Positions 25,185 to 34,930 of a stretch of DNA of 64,000 nucleotides are shown here, piece after piece. The notes beneath the pieces were generated by a model. The model saw only the letters and a list, made by a program, of their open reading frames with translations. It was not told where the DNA came from and searched no databases. This stretch comes from Adiantum capillus-veneris (Eukaryota > Streptophyta > Polypodiopsida > Polypodiales > Pteridaceae), in assembly GCA_014529385.2 (NCBI GenBank), contig CM043948.1, positions 21,143,951 through 21,207,950 of the forward strand, written 5' to 3'. The first letter of the stretch is position 1. Each line of letters starts with the position of its first letter. The translations under genes were made by a program, and so were the position numbers.

Positions 25185-28100
25185 ATGGCTGACAATAGTA
25201 AAGAGAGTGAAATTAATGTTGATAACTTTGATTTTGCTCATGAGCAAGCTACTAATGATGCTTCAATGCTTGTTAACTATCTTGTTTCTAGGCTTCAACA
25301 AGCCATGGGCAATCCATCTCTCCAAAGTGAAGTGCAACAGCAGCTCCGTGCTCACGGGATTCTCCAAGCTCATCACCATGACGAGAGAACACCTAGGAAG
25401 CCTCCTTGTGAGACTACCAAAAGAGGTCTCTCTCCGATTCGGGAAGAAGAAGAGAATCCATATGAAGGGCTCAAGAACTTACTTCTTGATGATGCATCTC
25501 CTTCCCAAAGGAGAACTCAAGAGCCTCCACCAAAGGAACGAGAAAGAAGCGAGTCTCCTGCCACCTCGGCGGAGATGGCTCCACGAAGACGGCGGGCTAA
25601 ACGCTCTCCATCACCACCAAAGCGGAGAAGACCATCACACTCTTCTCCATGCCATAATTCAAAGAGGGATGATAAAAAGCAAGAGAAGAAAAAGGCGAGA
25701 AAGAGGACACCCTCTTCTCCATCTTCTTCATCCTCTTCCTCTTATGAAAGCTATGGTGAAGACGACAAAGATCAAGACAAGAAAAAGGCGAGAAAGAGGT
25801 CACCCTCTTCTCCACCTTCTTCAAATTCTTCATCTTCTGAAGAAAGTGATGGTGCAACTTTTGAACCATCAAAAAGAAGAGGCCATAGGAAATCCTATGC
25901 CGCATGGAAGAGGTCGTCCAAGCTGAAGAAATTCAAAGAGGGAGGGAAGAGCATCTCTTTCCTTACCTATGATGGCACCTTCGGTGCTACAGACAAAGTT
26001 TTGGCCTTTATCCAGCTATTCGATGCGGCGTTTGGAGATGAGGGCTTCACGGAGTCCTCTAAGCTACGCCATGTAGCTATGCACTTTCAAAAGTCCGCCA
26101 GACAATGGTGGTCTAGCCTACGAGCCAACGGTGAAGCTCCACGAACATGGAAGGCTTTAAGAGCTTCCATTATGAAGCAGTTTTTGGCCACCGATGCCAA
26201 AGACAAAGTACTCACCGAATGGCGAAGCTTAAAGCTCTCTCCCAATGAATCTATCCACAAATATGTAGACAAGTTTTGGGACCTACAACTCAAATCCACT
26301 GTCTTCAAAAAGTTGGATTTTGGAGAGCAAAAGCAACAATTTTGTGCGGGCTTAACCGAAGAAATGGCGGAGTATGTCAACTCCCAAAGGCCACGTACCA
26401 TATCGGCGGTAATACACCATACTATGGTGGCCTCGCGAATCAATTTCCAAACGGGGGGTAAAAGAAATAATAAGCCCCCGGAAAACAAGGGTTCCAATGA
26501 GCCTAAGGGGAAGGACAATGTCCAAAAGTCTCCTAAGGGCACTTCCAACAAAGCTAAAGAGAAGGGAGTTTACAAAGGAAAGAATAAACTCTCTCCTGAA
26601 GAGCTTGAGCGTTATCGTAAAGATAACCGGTGTTTCAAGTGCGGCGAACAAGGGCATGCGTACCGCGCTTGTCCCCAAAAGAACAACCGCCAAGATCCTC
26701 CTAGAGCTTCTTTGGTTGAAATCCAAGAGGAGGAGATTCACCAAACTCACCACAAAGGATCTCCTCTATGCCATGCTTGGGGAAAGGTAAGAGAACATGA
26801 TGCTTTTATTCTCTTTGACCCTGGTTCTACTCACAATTTCATATCTATGGAGTTAGCCACCAAGCTAGGCATACAATCCTACGAGATGGGAGATATCCTA
26901 CCCGCAGACAGTGCCTTCAAGGGGCAAGAAGCTTCAGTCACTTCCTTAATCGGGAAATTGAGGCTTCATGTCCAAGGCTATGTGGACAAAGAGGACTTCT
27001 TTATCTCTCCTCTCAAGCATGAGGATGTAATCCTAGGGGCACCATGGTTTGACCGCCTGGATGCCGATGTTAAATTTCTTGAAAGGAGAATCTCCTTTAA
27101 GTTCAGGGAAAAGGACATGTATATAGATGCTAAGGAGATGGGTAACACCATCCCCATTGTACATACACCAGCTTTCAACAAGTCAATAAAGAGCTCTATT
27201 TCCGTGTACATGATTTTTGTTAAAGATTCTCAAAATGAACCTAATGCTTTAGCAAAAGAAAATAAAAGCAACCAAAAGGAATTAGAGTTATCCAATTTTC
27301 TCAAGGGGTTTCAAGATGTTTTTATTGACGACATCCCTTGTGAGCTACCTCCTAAACGAGGTAATGACGACCATGCAATTGAACTTCTTCCAGGAAGTTC
27401 ACCGCCTAACAAACCTCCTTATAGAGTTTCTCAAGCTCAACAAGAGGAGATTATGCGGCAAGTACATGAGTTAGTTGAGAAGGGTATGGTTAGGCCTAGC
27501 TCATCTCCATTTTGCTCACCTGTGCTATTAGTGCAAAAGAAAGACGGCACATATCGTATGTGTGTCGACTATAGAGCACTAAATAGGATCACTATCAAGA
27601 ATAGGTTTCCCGTTCCAAGGGTAGAAGACCTATTTGATAAGCTACAAGGATCGACCTACTTCAGTAGGATTGACCTAAAAAGTGGCTATCATCAAATAAG
27701 GATAGTTGATCAAGACATTGTAAAGACCGCATTTCGTACTACATTTGGTCTTTACGAATACATTGTCATGCCTTTTGGCTTGACCAATGCACCAGCCACA
27801 TTCAACCGCTTGATGGAGAAGCTGTTCAGGCCTCATCGAACCTTCACTGGAGTGTTCTTTGATGATATTATCATCTACTCTAATTCATTGGAGGAACACA
27901 AGCAACACCTCCAGGTAATATTTCAAGTTTTAAGAGAGAATAAACTTTATGTTAATCGAAAGAAAAGTGAATTTTTCTTGCAAGAGATTCAATATTTAGG
28001 TCACATTATCTCTCAAGATGGAATCCAAATGGATCCATCCAAGTTAGAGGTAATAAAAGGATGGCCTAAACCAAGGAATCTTCATGAACTAAGAAGCTTT

Positions 28101-29873
28101 ATAGGTATGTGTGCATACTATAGACGCTTCATAGAAAAGTTCTCACGAATTGCGGGACCATTACATGACCTAACAAAGAAAAATGTTAGGTATACGTGGT
28201 CTGCTAAGGAGAACAATGCTTTCGAAAAGCTTAAAGAAAAGCTTATCTCTCAACCTGTGCTTACACTACCGGATCTCTCAAAACCATTTGAGGTCCAATG
28301 TGATGCTTGTGGTGATTGCCTTGGGGCTGTTCTGCTCCAAGAAGGGCACGCCATAGGCTATGAGAGTCGAAGGCTCGACCCTGTTGAGCAAGCTCTAGGC
28401 ATATACGAAAAAGAACTCCTTGCAGTTCTACATGCCTTAGACTCATGGAAGCACTATTTATTAGGGACTCCTTTCATTCTGCGAACGGATCACCAAAGTC
28501 TTAAGTACTTCATGACGCAGACCAAGCTTTCCGACAAACAAATGAGGTGGGCAAATTTCCTTTCGCAATTTCATTTTCATATTGCTCACATTGCTGGCAA
28601 GCATAATCAAGTAGCCGATGCACTCTCAAGACGACCGAGAGTGAATGCGGTTTCCATAGCAACTCACAATGATCTATCTTCAATGATAGATGAGTATGCT
28701 ATTGATCCCGATTTTAGAGATGTGATTTCAGCCCTTGCATTAGGGAAGAAAGAAGAACCATTTACTTTACAAGATGGTTATCTTCTCTATGGCAATAGAC
28801 TATGCGTTACTAACTCACTACGTGAGAAAGTAATGTATGAATCTCATGCTCCCCCATATGCGGGGCATAGAGGGATTCAGTCTACCCTAAAGGGAATTGA
28901 AACATATTTCTATTGGCCTACCATGAAAGTGAACATACACGAGTATGTTTCCAAATGTGTGGTATGTCAAAAGACAAAATTTGATAGAGGGAAGCAACTT
29001 GGATTGCTTCAACCCTTGCCAATACCTAATTCACCGTGGGAGAGCATATCCATGGATTTTATCTTTGGATTGCCTAAGTCTATCCATGGGAATACGGGAA
29101 TATGGACGATAGTAGACAGGTTCAGTAAACAAGCTCATTTTATACCTGTCAAAAAGACTATCAAAGCCCATCAAATGGCAACCCTCTTCATTTCACAAAT
29201 TTTCAAGTACCATGGCTTGCCAATGTCCATAGTGTCGGATAGAGATCCTAGAATGACCAGTAATTTCTGGAAGGGTCTCTTTGAGAATTTAGGAACAAGG
29301 CTAAACTTCTCTTCGGCCTATCATCCACAAACTGATGGCCAAAGTGAAATAGCTAACCTAACCATTCTTGATCTACTAAAAGCCTATGTAACGGAAGTAG
29401 ATCAAAGATCCCAATGGGAGAAGTACTTACCCTTAGTAGAGTATGCTTACAATAACACTGTACATACTTCCACAGGAAAAGCACCTTTCGAGGTAATTGA
29501 GGGAAGATCAAAAAGTCCCTTGCTACTTAAGGTACATGGGAAGATCTTCGCTGCAGATGAGTATAGCCGAGACCTACAAGAATCTTTCCAAAAGATTAAG
29601 GATGCTATCTCTATCTCACAGCAAAGGCAAAAGGCTGCTGCTGACAAGCACAGAAGAGCCCAAGCCTTTAAAGAAAACGATTGGGTCTTGTTAAAGTTTC
29701 CCAAGGCTCGATTAAGGCACACGACGGGCAAGAATCCTACGGGCCACCAAAAGTACTATGCTAAACTAGCAAAAAGGTATTATGGTCCCTTCCAGATTCT
29801 AGGCCAATCAATGAGATGGCCTATCAACTTAAGTTGCCCAATCATTGGCTCATACACAATGCTTTTCATGTGA
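25185..29873 (+). CDS. Gag-Pol polyprotein of the chromovirus
   Basis: A single 1,562-codon frame. Residues 1-250 are Ser/Arg/Lys-rich; residues about 255-420 are the retrotransposon Gag core (with a Q-WW motif). The CCHC knuckle CFKCGEQGHAYRAC is at 483-496. The protease site FDPGSTH is at about 544-550. RT (750-990) has active site FFDD at about 892-895 in place of YxDD. RNase H starts near 1,040 (DACGDCLGAVL). The integrase zinc region H-H-C-C is at about 1,220-1,263, and the core DDE region spans MDF (about 1,291), SDRDP (about 1,352) and GQSE (about 1,388). The frame runs off into unrelated residues after about 29,806 because of a one-base loss; the rest of the protein continues in the overlapping frame. 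Expressed, it would copy the element through RNA and insert it. Confidence 0.93.
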   Translation: MADNSKESEINVDNFDFAHEQATNDASMLVNYLVSRLQQAMGNPSLQSEVQQQLRAHGILQAHHHDERTPRKPPCETTKRGLSPIREEEENPYEGLKNLLLDDASPSQRRTQEPPPKERERSESPATSAEMAPRRRRAKRSPSPPKRRRPSHSSPCHNSKRDDKKQEKKKARKRTPSSPSSSSSSSYESYGEDDKDQDKKKARKRSPSSPPSSNSSSSEESDGATFEPSKRRGHRKSYAAWKRSSKLKKFKEGGKSISFLTYDGTFGATDKVLAFIQLFDAAFGDEGFTESSKLRHVAMHFQKSARQWWSSLRANGEAPRTWKALRASIMKQFLATDAKDKVLTEWRSLKLSPNESIHKYVDKFWDLQLKSTVFKKLDFGEQKQQFCAGLTEEMAEYVNSQRPRTISAVIHHTMVASRINFQTGGKRNNKPPENKGSNEPKGKDNVQKSPKGTSNKAKEKGVYKGKNKLSPEELERYRKDNRCFKCGEQGHAYRACPQKNNRQDPPRASLVEIQEEEIHQTHHKGSPLCHAWGKVREHDAFILFDPGSTHNFISMELATKLGIQSYEMGDILPADSAFKGQEASVTSLIGKLRLHVQGYVDKEDFFISPLKHEDVILGAPWFDRLDADVKFLERRISFKFREKDMYIDAKEMGNTIPIVHTPAFNKSIKSSISVYMIFVKDSQNEPNALAKENKSNQKELELSNFLKGFQDVFIDDIPCELPPKRGNDDHAIELLPGSSPPNKPPYRVSQAQQEEIMRQVHELVEKGMVRPSSSPFCSPVLLVQKKDGTYRMCVDYRALNRITIKNRFPVPRVEDLFDKLQGSTYFSRIDLKSGYHQIRIVDQDIVKTAFRTTFGLYEYIVMPFGLTNAPATFNRLMEKLFRPHRTFTGVFFDDIIIYSNSLEEHKQHLQVIFQVLRENKLYVNRKKSEFFLQEIQYLGHIISQDGIQMDPSKLEVIKGWPKPRNLHELRSFIGMCAYYRRFIEKFSRIAGPLHDLTKKNVRYTWSAKENNAFEKLKEKLISQPVLTLPDLSKPFEVQCDACGDCLGAVLLQEGHAIGYESRRLDPVEQALGIYEKELLAVLHALDSWKHYLLGTPFILRTDHQSLKYFMTQTKLSDKQMRWANFLSQFHFHIAHIAGKHNQVADALSRRPRVNAVSIATHNDLSSMIDEYAIDPDFRDVISALALGKKEEPFTLQDGYLLYGNRLCVTNSLREKVMYESHAPPYAGHRGIQSTLKGIETYFYWPTMKVNIHEYVSKCVVCQKTKFDRGKQLGLLQPLPIPNSPWESISMDFIFGLPKSIHGNTGIWTIVDRFSKQAHFIPVKKTIKAHQMATLFISQIFKYHGLPMSIVSDRDPRMTSNFWKGLFENLGTRLNFSSAYHPQTDGQSEIANLTILDLLKAYVTEVDQRSQWEKYLPLVEYAYNNTVHTSTGKAPFEVIEGRSKSPLLLKVHGKIFAADEYSRDLQESFQKIKDAISISQQRQKAAADKHRRAQAFKENDWVLLKFPKARLRHTTGKNPTGHQKYYAKLAKRYYGPFQILGQSMRWPINLSCPIIGSYTMLFM

Positions 29874-30133
29874 GCCTATTAAAGCCTTACAAAGGAGAGC
29901 CACCTCAAGAACCAACTATTGAAGACCCACCGGAGATCGAGGACCACGAGGAGGTGCTGCAGCCCGAGTCCATTCTCCGACATGAAGACAAGGTATTAAG
30001 AGGCGGTAAGACTATCCGACGATATCTTATTAAGTTTAAGAATTATCCTTTTGAAGATGCTAGATGGATGCAAGGCATACAATTAAAGGATAACCTAAGC
30101 CTTGTCAATGCTTACAATGCTTCCCAAGAGTAA
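29816..30133 (+). CDS. Integrase C-terminus plus chromodomain, shifted frame
   Basis: The first 30 residues continue the integrase C-terminal module (HNAFHVSLLKP is typical of Ty3/gypsy integrase tails). Residues about 50-100 form a chromodomain (PESILRHEDK ... YLIKFKNYPFEDARW). The chromodomain is the part of chromovirus integrases thought to direct insertion to particular chromatin. It is in a different frame from the 1,562-codon ORF, separated by a single-base loss in a short A run near 29,806. With LTRs this similar, that is either a fresh mutation or a read error. Confidence 0.85.
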   Translation: MAYQLKLPNHWLIHNAFHVSLLKPYKGEPPQEPTIEDPPEIEDHEEVLQPESILRHEDKVLRGGKTIRRYLIKFKNYPFEDARWMQGIQLKDNLSLVNAYNASQE

Positions 30134-30475
30134 GCAAATGTACAAAATGTTAAAAATGAACAAAATTTTTGTCTTATAAGACTCTCTTTTTCTTTATTTG
30201 TGCACAAAAATGAAGTAGTATGCATGCTTAGATCAAGTTTGCGGAGACGACGTCTCCCGAACACCAAGTAGAGCTTGTCACTCTACTATGGAAGACTGAT
30301 AGGACTAATGTGCAGACATGCTTGCGGCAGCCTCAGGCTCTCAAGCGCCAAATGGACTAGTCATCCATTATGGAATGATGTCGTAGGGTAACATAGGGAT
30401 CCTCTACCCGCTAAAGAAAAGGACTCATGCATATGCTTTATCTTCTCTACACCATAGTCGAGGACGACTATGATT

Positions 30476-30490
30476 TCAAGAGAGAGGTAA
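30476..30490 (+). promoter_or_regulatory. Polypurine tract
   Basis: TCAAGAGAGAGGTAA lies directly before the TG of the 3' LTR, where plus-strand DNA synthesis is primed in LTR elements. The purine run is GAGAGAGG, with a trailing TAA. Confidence 0.7.
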
Positions 30491-32082
30491 TGTCATAATA
30501 ATCAATATCTAATTCTCCTAAATGATTTTCTCATATTAAACTGATCATTTAATGTGGGGAAGTGCCAAGGGAGAAAAAGCTAGAATATTGGTTAAGCTAG
30601 CAGACCGGCCACAGTAGGGATCCAAAGGAGGGAAAATAGGGATCCAAAGGGGGGGCCATCTGCAAAAGAGCCATGTGAAACAATGGGCCAAAAAGACCCT
30701 AAGGTTCAGCCCATTAAGACTTCCAAAATGCTAAGGTTCCAAAATTCAAAGGTTGAGTCCAAAGGTCAACCCTAGGGAAAATTGGATGCTTTGTGTGAGC
30801 CCTAAAAGTCTTTGCACATCCCTACATGGGAGGGGGCGAGCCCCAAAGCTAGGGGATGAGAGAGAAAGCCACACACACACACACAGGCTCCCTTTACACA
30901 AAGGGAATGAGGGACACATGTCAGCTCCCTAGGCCAGATGCCCACAAGGTGTGCCCAGTTCCTATTGGAAGACCCTTGAAGTGGACCAATGAGAATTAAG
31001 CTAGAGTAAATGTAGTTTAATTAAGTTAAAAACATTTAATAAAAGAAACCAATGAGAAATAAGTCTCCTAGAAGACTATTGGGCAGTCTCCCAAAGGGTC
31101 CAATGAGCATTCAGAAGCCTCATGGCTTGCCTGATTCCTATTGGGCAGGAGACAAAGGGGTCCAATGAGAGTTTTGTTTAATTATTTAATTATCTAAATC
31201 TCTCACAAAAGGGGAAAGGGGGACACATGTCTGAAGGCTATCACTTATGCTGTTTAATTCCTATTGGCTTGACCTGGGGAGGTCCAATGAGGCAAAAGCC
31301 AGACCTAATTAGCAGCTAGGGCTCGCCCAAGAGAGAGAGGGGGCTGATTTTTGCTTGGCATTCACACACACACACTCACGCTTGACCATGTGTGAAGGAA
31401 GAATACTCTATCTCCTCCCAAGCTTTAATGGAGAGCTCATCACCTACTCCAAGCTTGTGAGATAGAAGCCTACATCAACACTCTCTTGGCATGTGGATGC
31501 AAATCCAACCAAGAGCCAAGATTCAATGCATGCTCATCTCCTCTACCAAGCTAATTACTAAGCTAAGCTATGCTAATATGAGTGATTATGTGAGGAGATG
31601 TACATCTTTCTCGTAAGATACTCCTTTTTCCTCTCAATCTACTCTCATACCCTGCTAGCTCTCACCATCTTCGAAGGTGTGTGAGGTCTTGGGTCTGAGA
31701 ACGGGGATAATTCAAGTTGTGTTTGATTAAGTGTTTTGCTTGGTGTATGAAGCTTCCATCTTCATTGCACTAGCTAGTCTTGAAGGAACACAAAGAATTG
31801 TATTGTACAATGTCTCTCTTGATGGGAGAAACCATAATACAAAGCCTTTTGGAGGGGGGACCGGCTCCATGCAAATCCGGTCCTCAACTGTTGTCAATAG
31901 CTTAATTTCTCTCTCTTTTGAAAGTATTGTCGATGCTATCTAACTAGGTGTTATGCTTTTTGTTGCTCTCTCTCCACCCAAGCACTCTTGTAATTCTCAT
32001 CAGGAATCTATTCTAATGAAATGCCCACTATGTTCATGCTAATTTCCGCTACACATAAGATTTTAGGCCATTAAATGTTACA
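30491..32082 (+). repeat. 3' LTR (1,592 bp)
   Basis: Same length and nearly the same sequence as the 5' LTR. It ends TTACA at 32,082, followed by the target duplication AAACC. Confidence 0.95.
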
Positions 32083-32087
32083 AAACC

Positions 32088-33060
32088 CATGATATTTTGT
32101 ACATGGGTGATTTACATTCAAGGTCAACCATTTGTCCACCCTATTATCCCTAGTAGGTTTGGTCTCACAATTCACCACTTTTCCACTCTATGTCATTATA
32201 ATAAGAGGAATTGGGTGCTAAGGTCCACCACTTGTCCAGCCTATAAGGTTATACCTTGAATGGTATTTTTTCTCACCACTTGTAATGCCCATGACATGCT
32301 TTACATGGGGGTTTTGTTCCAAGGTTCACCACTTGTCCAAGCTAATTCTATTGAAACATAGAGAGAAACAAAGGTCCACCACTTTTCCAAGCTAGGCTCC
32401 ATTGAAACATGGACCTTAATACCAAATTATTCCTAGTAGCATGAGTGATATTTTGTACATGGGGGGTTTGCATTCAAGGTCCACCACTTGTCCAACCTAC
32501 TTTTCCTAGTAGGTTTGCTCGCAAGATTCACCACTTGTCCACTCTATGTCATTATATTAATAATAATTGGGTGTTAAGGTCCACCACTTGTCCAACCTAT
32601 AAGGTTATATATTGAATGGTATTTTTTCTCACCACTTGTAATGTCCATGATATGTTTTACATGGGGATTTTGTTCCAAGGTCCACCACTTGTCCAAGCTA
32701 AATCTGTTCAAACATAGAGAGAAACAAACGTCCACCACTTGTCCAAGCTAAATCTGTTCAAACATAGAGAGAAACAAACGTCCACCACTTGTCCAAGCTA
32801 GGATCCATTGAAACATGGAGAGAATGATGCTACACCATTTATCCAAGATAGACTCCATTGAAACATGGAGAGAAGTAAGCTCCACCAGGTCTCGAAGATG
32901 CTAGAGTCGATTGAAATACCCAAAAGCCCTGATACTTTGTACATGGGGGGTTTACATTCAAGGTCCACCACTTGTCCAACCTATTATCCCTAGTAGCATG
33001 AGTGGTTTGGTCTCAGGATTCACCACTTGTTCACTCTATATCATTATATTAAGAAAAATT
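32088..33060 (-). repeat. Satellite array, inverted orientation (after the retrotransposon)
   Basis: Direct continuation of the 19.5-23.2 kb arm: the interrupted phrase 'aaaaccc...atgatattttgtacatgg' is completed across the insertion. It includes a tandem duplication of about 58 bp (caaacgtccaccacttgtccaagctaaatctgttc..., near 32,690-32,800). Confidence 0.9.
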
Positions 33061-33401
33061 GGGTTTCCATATCTAAATGGATCTTTGCTTGGATAAGAGG
33101 TAGACCTTGAGACCTAAATACCCATTCTACACTAGAGCATTGGTTAAGCCTTATGCACTTCAAGCATACCTTTAAGAACAAGTAGTAGTTATTAGTTGAC
33201 TTAAGTCTAGTTGACCTCCATGGTATTGAGACTAAGAGAGAGTGTAGCATAAAAAAGAGTCAGGATTTTAATTTGACTTTCTTTCTATTAATGAGTAGAT
33301 CATAGATGGATTTTGGTATCTAATAAAACCTTAGGGTAGACAATGTAAAACTCATGTCTATTGTTGTGTTTGCATTAAGTGTTCTTGTTCTTTAATTTCA
33401 G

Positions 33402-34177
33402 AACCATTACAGAAAAATGGATTGGCTATATGCTGGCATAAATTGAAGAAAACTATTGAATTACCCATCCAACCTCCTCCAAGACCTTGTCCAAGGAATG
33501 AATCACCTCCTTATCACCTACCACTTTCTTTCAAGGACATCAAAAGAGTACTTATCTTGGATCTAGAGGGGTTACTTCTCAAGACAATTGAAATGAAACA
33601 TGGAGATTCTATGCCATCTTGGGCTCAACACATGCGACTTGTGGAGGATAAAGATGAAGTTTATCATGTGGTGCGACCAGACGCACAAAGTTTTTTGGAT
33701 TTTTGTGCTGAATACTTTGAGCTATGGATATGGAGTTGCTATAACTTAACAAGGGTGCAACGCATTACACAAAAATGTTTTCGTGAGCAGTATACCAAGT
33801 TCAAGGTGTTTATGAGTAACAAAAATTGCCAAAATCCAAATATTATGTTAGGATTTACAAGGGTTTATCACAAAAATTTGAGTGATATTTGGAAGATATT
33901 TGAGGATTTGGATGCAAACAATACCTTAATTTTTTATGACACTCCATATAGGGTGATGTGGAACATGCCAGGGACATATCTTATATTTCCAAAGATGTGG
34001 AGGCAAACTTCCGAGCAACTTCAAAACTTCTTGCAGAGAACCATAATTCCATGGTTGGTAGGATGGTTGTATGCAAGAGATAAGAGAGTCTATACATACA
34101 ACACAATTGTAAATCAGTATAGTGATTCTGAGACAAATTATGTCCTTGGTGTGTACTTGTCAATACGAAAGAATTGA
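33402..34177 (+). CDS. Second FCP1/NIF-like HAD exon with altered catalytic motifs
   Basis: Acceptor tctttaatttcag ends at 33,401. The exon is phase 1 (AA + CCA...) and open to the TGA at 34,175-34,177, about 258 codons. The FCP1-like fold is suggested by ILDLEGLLLK (motif I, near 33,560), VVRPDAQSFLDF, WIWSCYNL (motif II region) and LIFYDTPYRV (acidic motif region). The nucleophile Asp is present, but the second Asp of DxDx(T/V) is Glu and the usual DDS/DDxxxN segment is reduced, so phosphatase activity is doubtful. The first in-frame ATG (about 33,593) lies after motif I, so an upstream coding exon is needed. None is seen nearby. The exon-2 donor at 13,563 has the right phase but is 19.8 kb away. 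Confidence 0.65.
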
Positions 34178-34930
34178 ATAAATATGGCCATAAGATGCTT
34201 TTTTTATTCTAGTGTGCATCTTTCAACATTTGTATAATTTGATATAGTATTTTTTATAAAAAAACAAAGGTGTGTCAATTTTATGAACACTTGAATGGAG
34301 TGCACCCTACTCTAAGGGGACTTCAATGTACTATTGGAGTGCATCCTATTGTAAGGGGACTCTGATGTATTGCTAGAGTGCACCCAAATTTTTGGAGACT
34401 CATTTTTTATTTGATTGGGGCCTATGTTGGGTCATATAGTAAAAGAAATTCATTTTTTGTCAATTCATATCGAGGTTGCATTTATTTGTAACTATGAGAG
34501 AATTGATGTTTGATGTCAAAATAAAACTTGTAAGTATGGATCAGAGAATTCATGGACTTTAAATATGTGAGAGGGATCTTTTTCTTGGGCACAAATGTTT
34601 GCTTCAAGAATTTTGTCATTTACATACTTTACGTGAAAGAGTTTTAGAACCTAAAAGACTTTGAAAACAAAACTATGGAATCTAAGTGCATGTATTCTTG
34701 AATGGCTTGAAAGTTGATGTATACATGCATGTCGCCTTGATGAAGATTTAGATCTAACAAGATGCAAAGCTAGAATTCTTGGAGTACGTTACCTTTGTCA
34801 ATTTGGTAATAACATATTTAACTTTCTTTTATTATGGGTGGAAAATATATTATTATGTGCATTTGGAACCTAATTGCTTGACCTTCAAACCAAGATTCCT
34901 ATGTTATTTTTTCATATACTTTTTTGTAAT
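34178..34930. other. 3' UTR and spacer with a short tandem repeat
   Basis: AT-rich DNA. At about 34,297-34,390 the phrase gagtgca(c/t)cct...aaggggact repeats two to three times with a period of about 39-40 bp. No gene is seen. Confidence 0.5.

Larger units (their letters stand above)
23177..32082 (+). mobile_element. Nearly complete Ty3/gypsy chromovirus-type LTR retrotransposon
   Basis: Two equal LTRs of 1,592 bp (23,177-24,768 and 30,491-32,082) start TGTCAT and end TTACA, and are flanked by a perfect 5-bp duplication AAACC (23,172-23,176 and 32,083-32,087). By eye the LTRs differ at only about four positions (near 23,831, 23,888, 24,069 and 24,690). That implies a very recent insertion into the satellite. 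A primer site follows the 5' LTR and a purine tract precedes the 3' LTR. Domain order is Gag, CCHC, protease, RT, RNase H, integrase, chromodomain, which defines a chromovirus. The only visible lesion is one frameshift just upstream of the chromodomain. Confidence 0.95.

Noticed and set aside
25177-25926. 249-codon overlapping frame within gag
   Set aside because: Lies in another frame over the Ser/Arg-rich gag start; Leu/His/Arg composition typical of a shadow frame.
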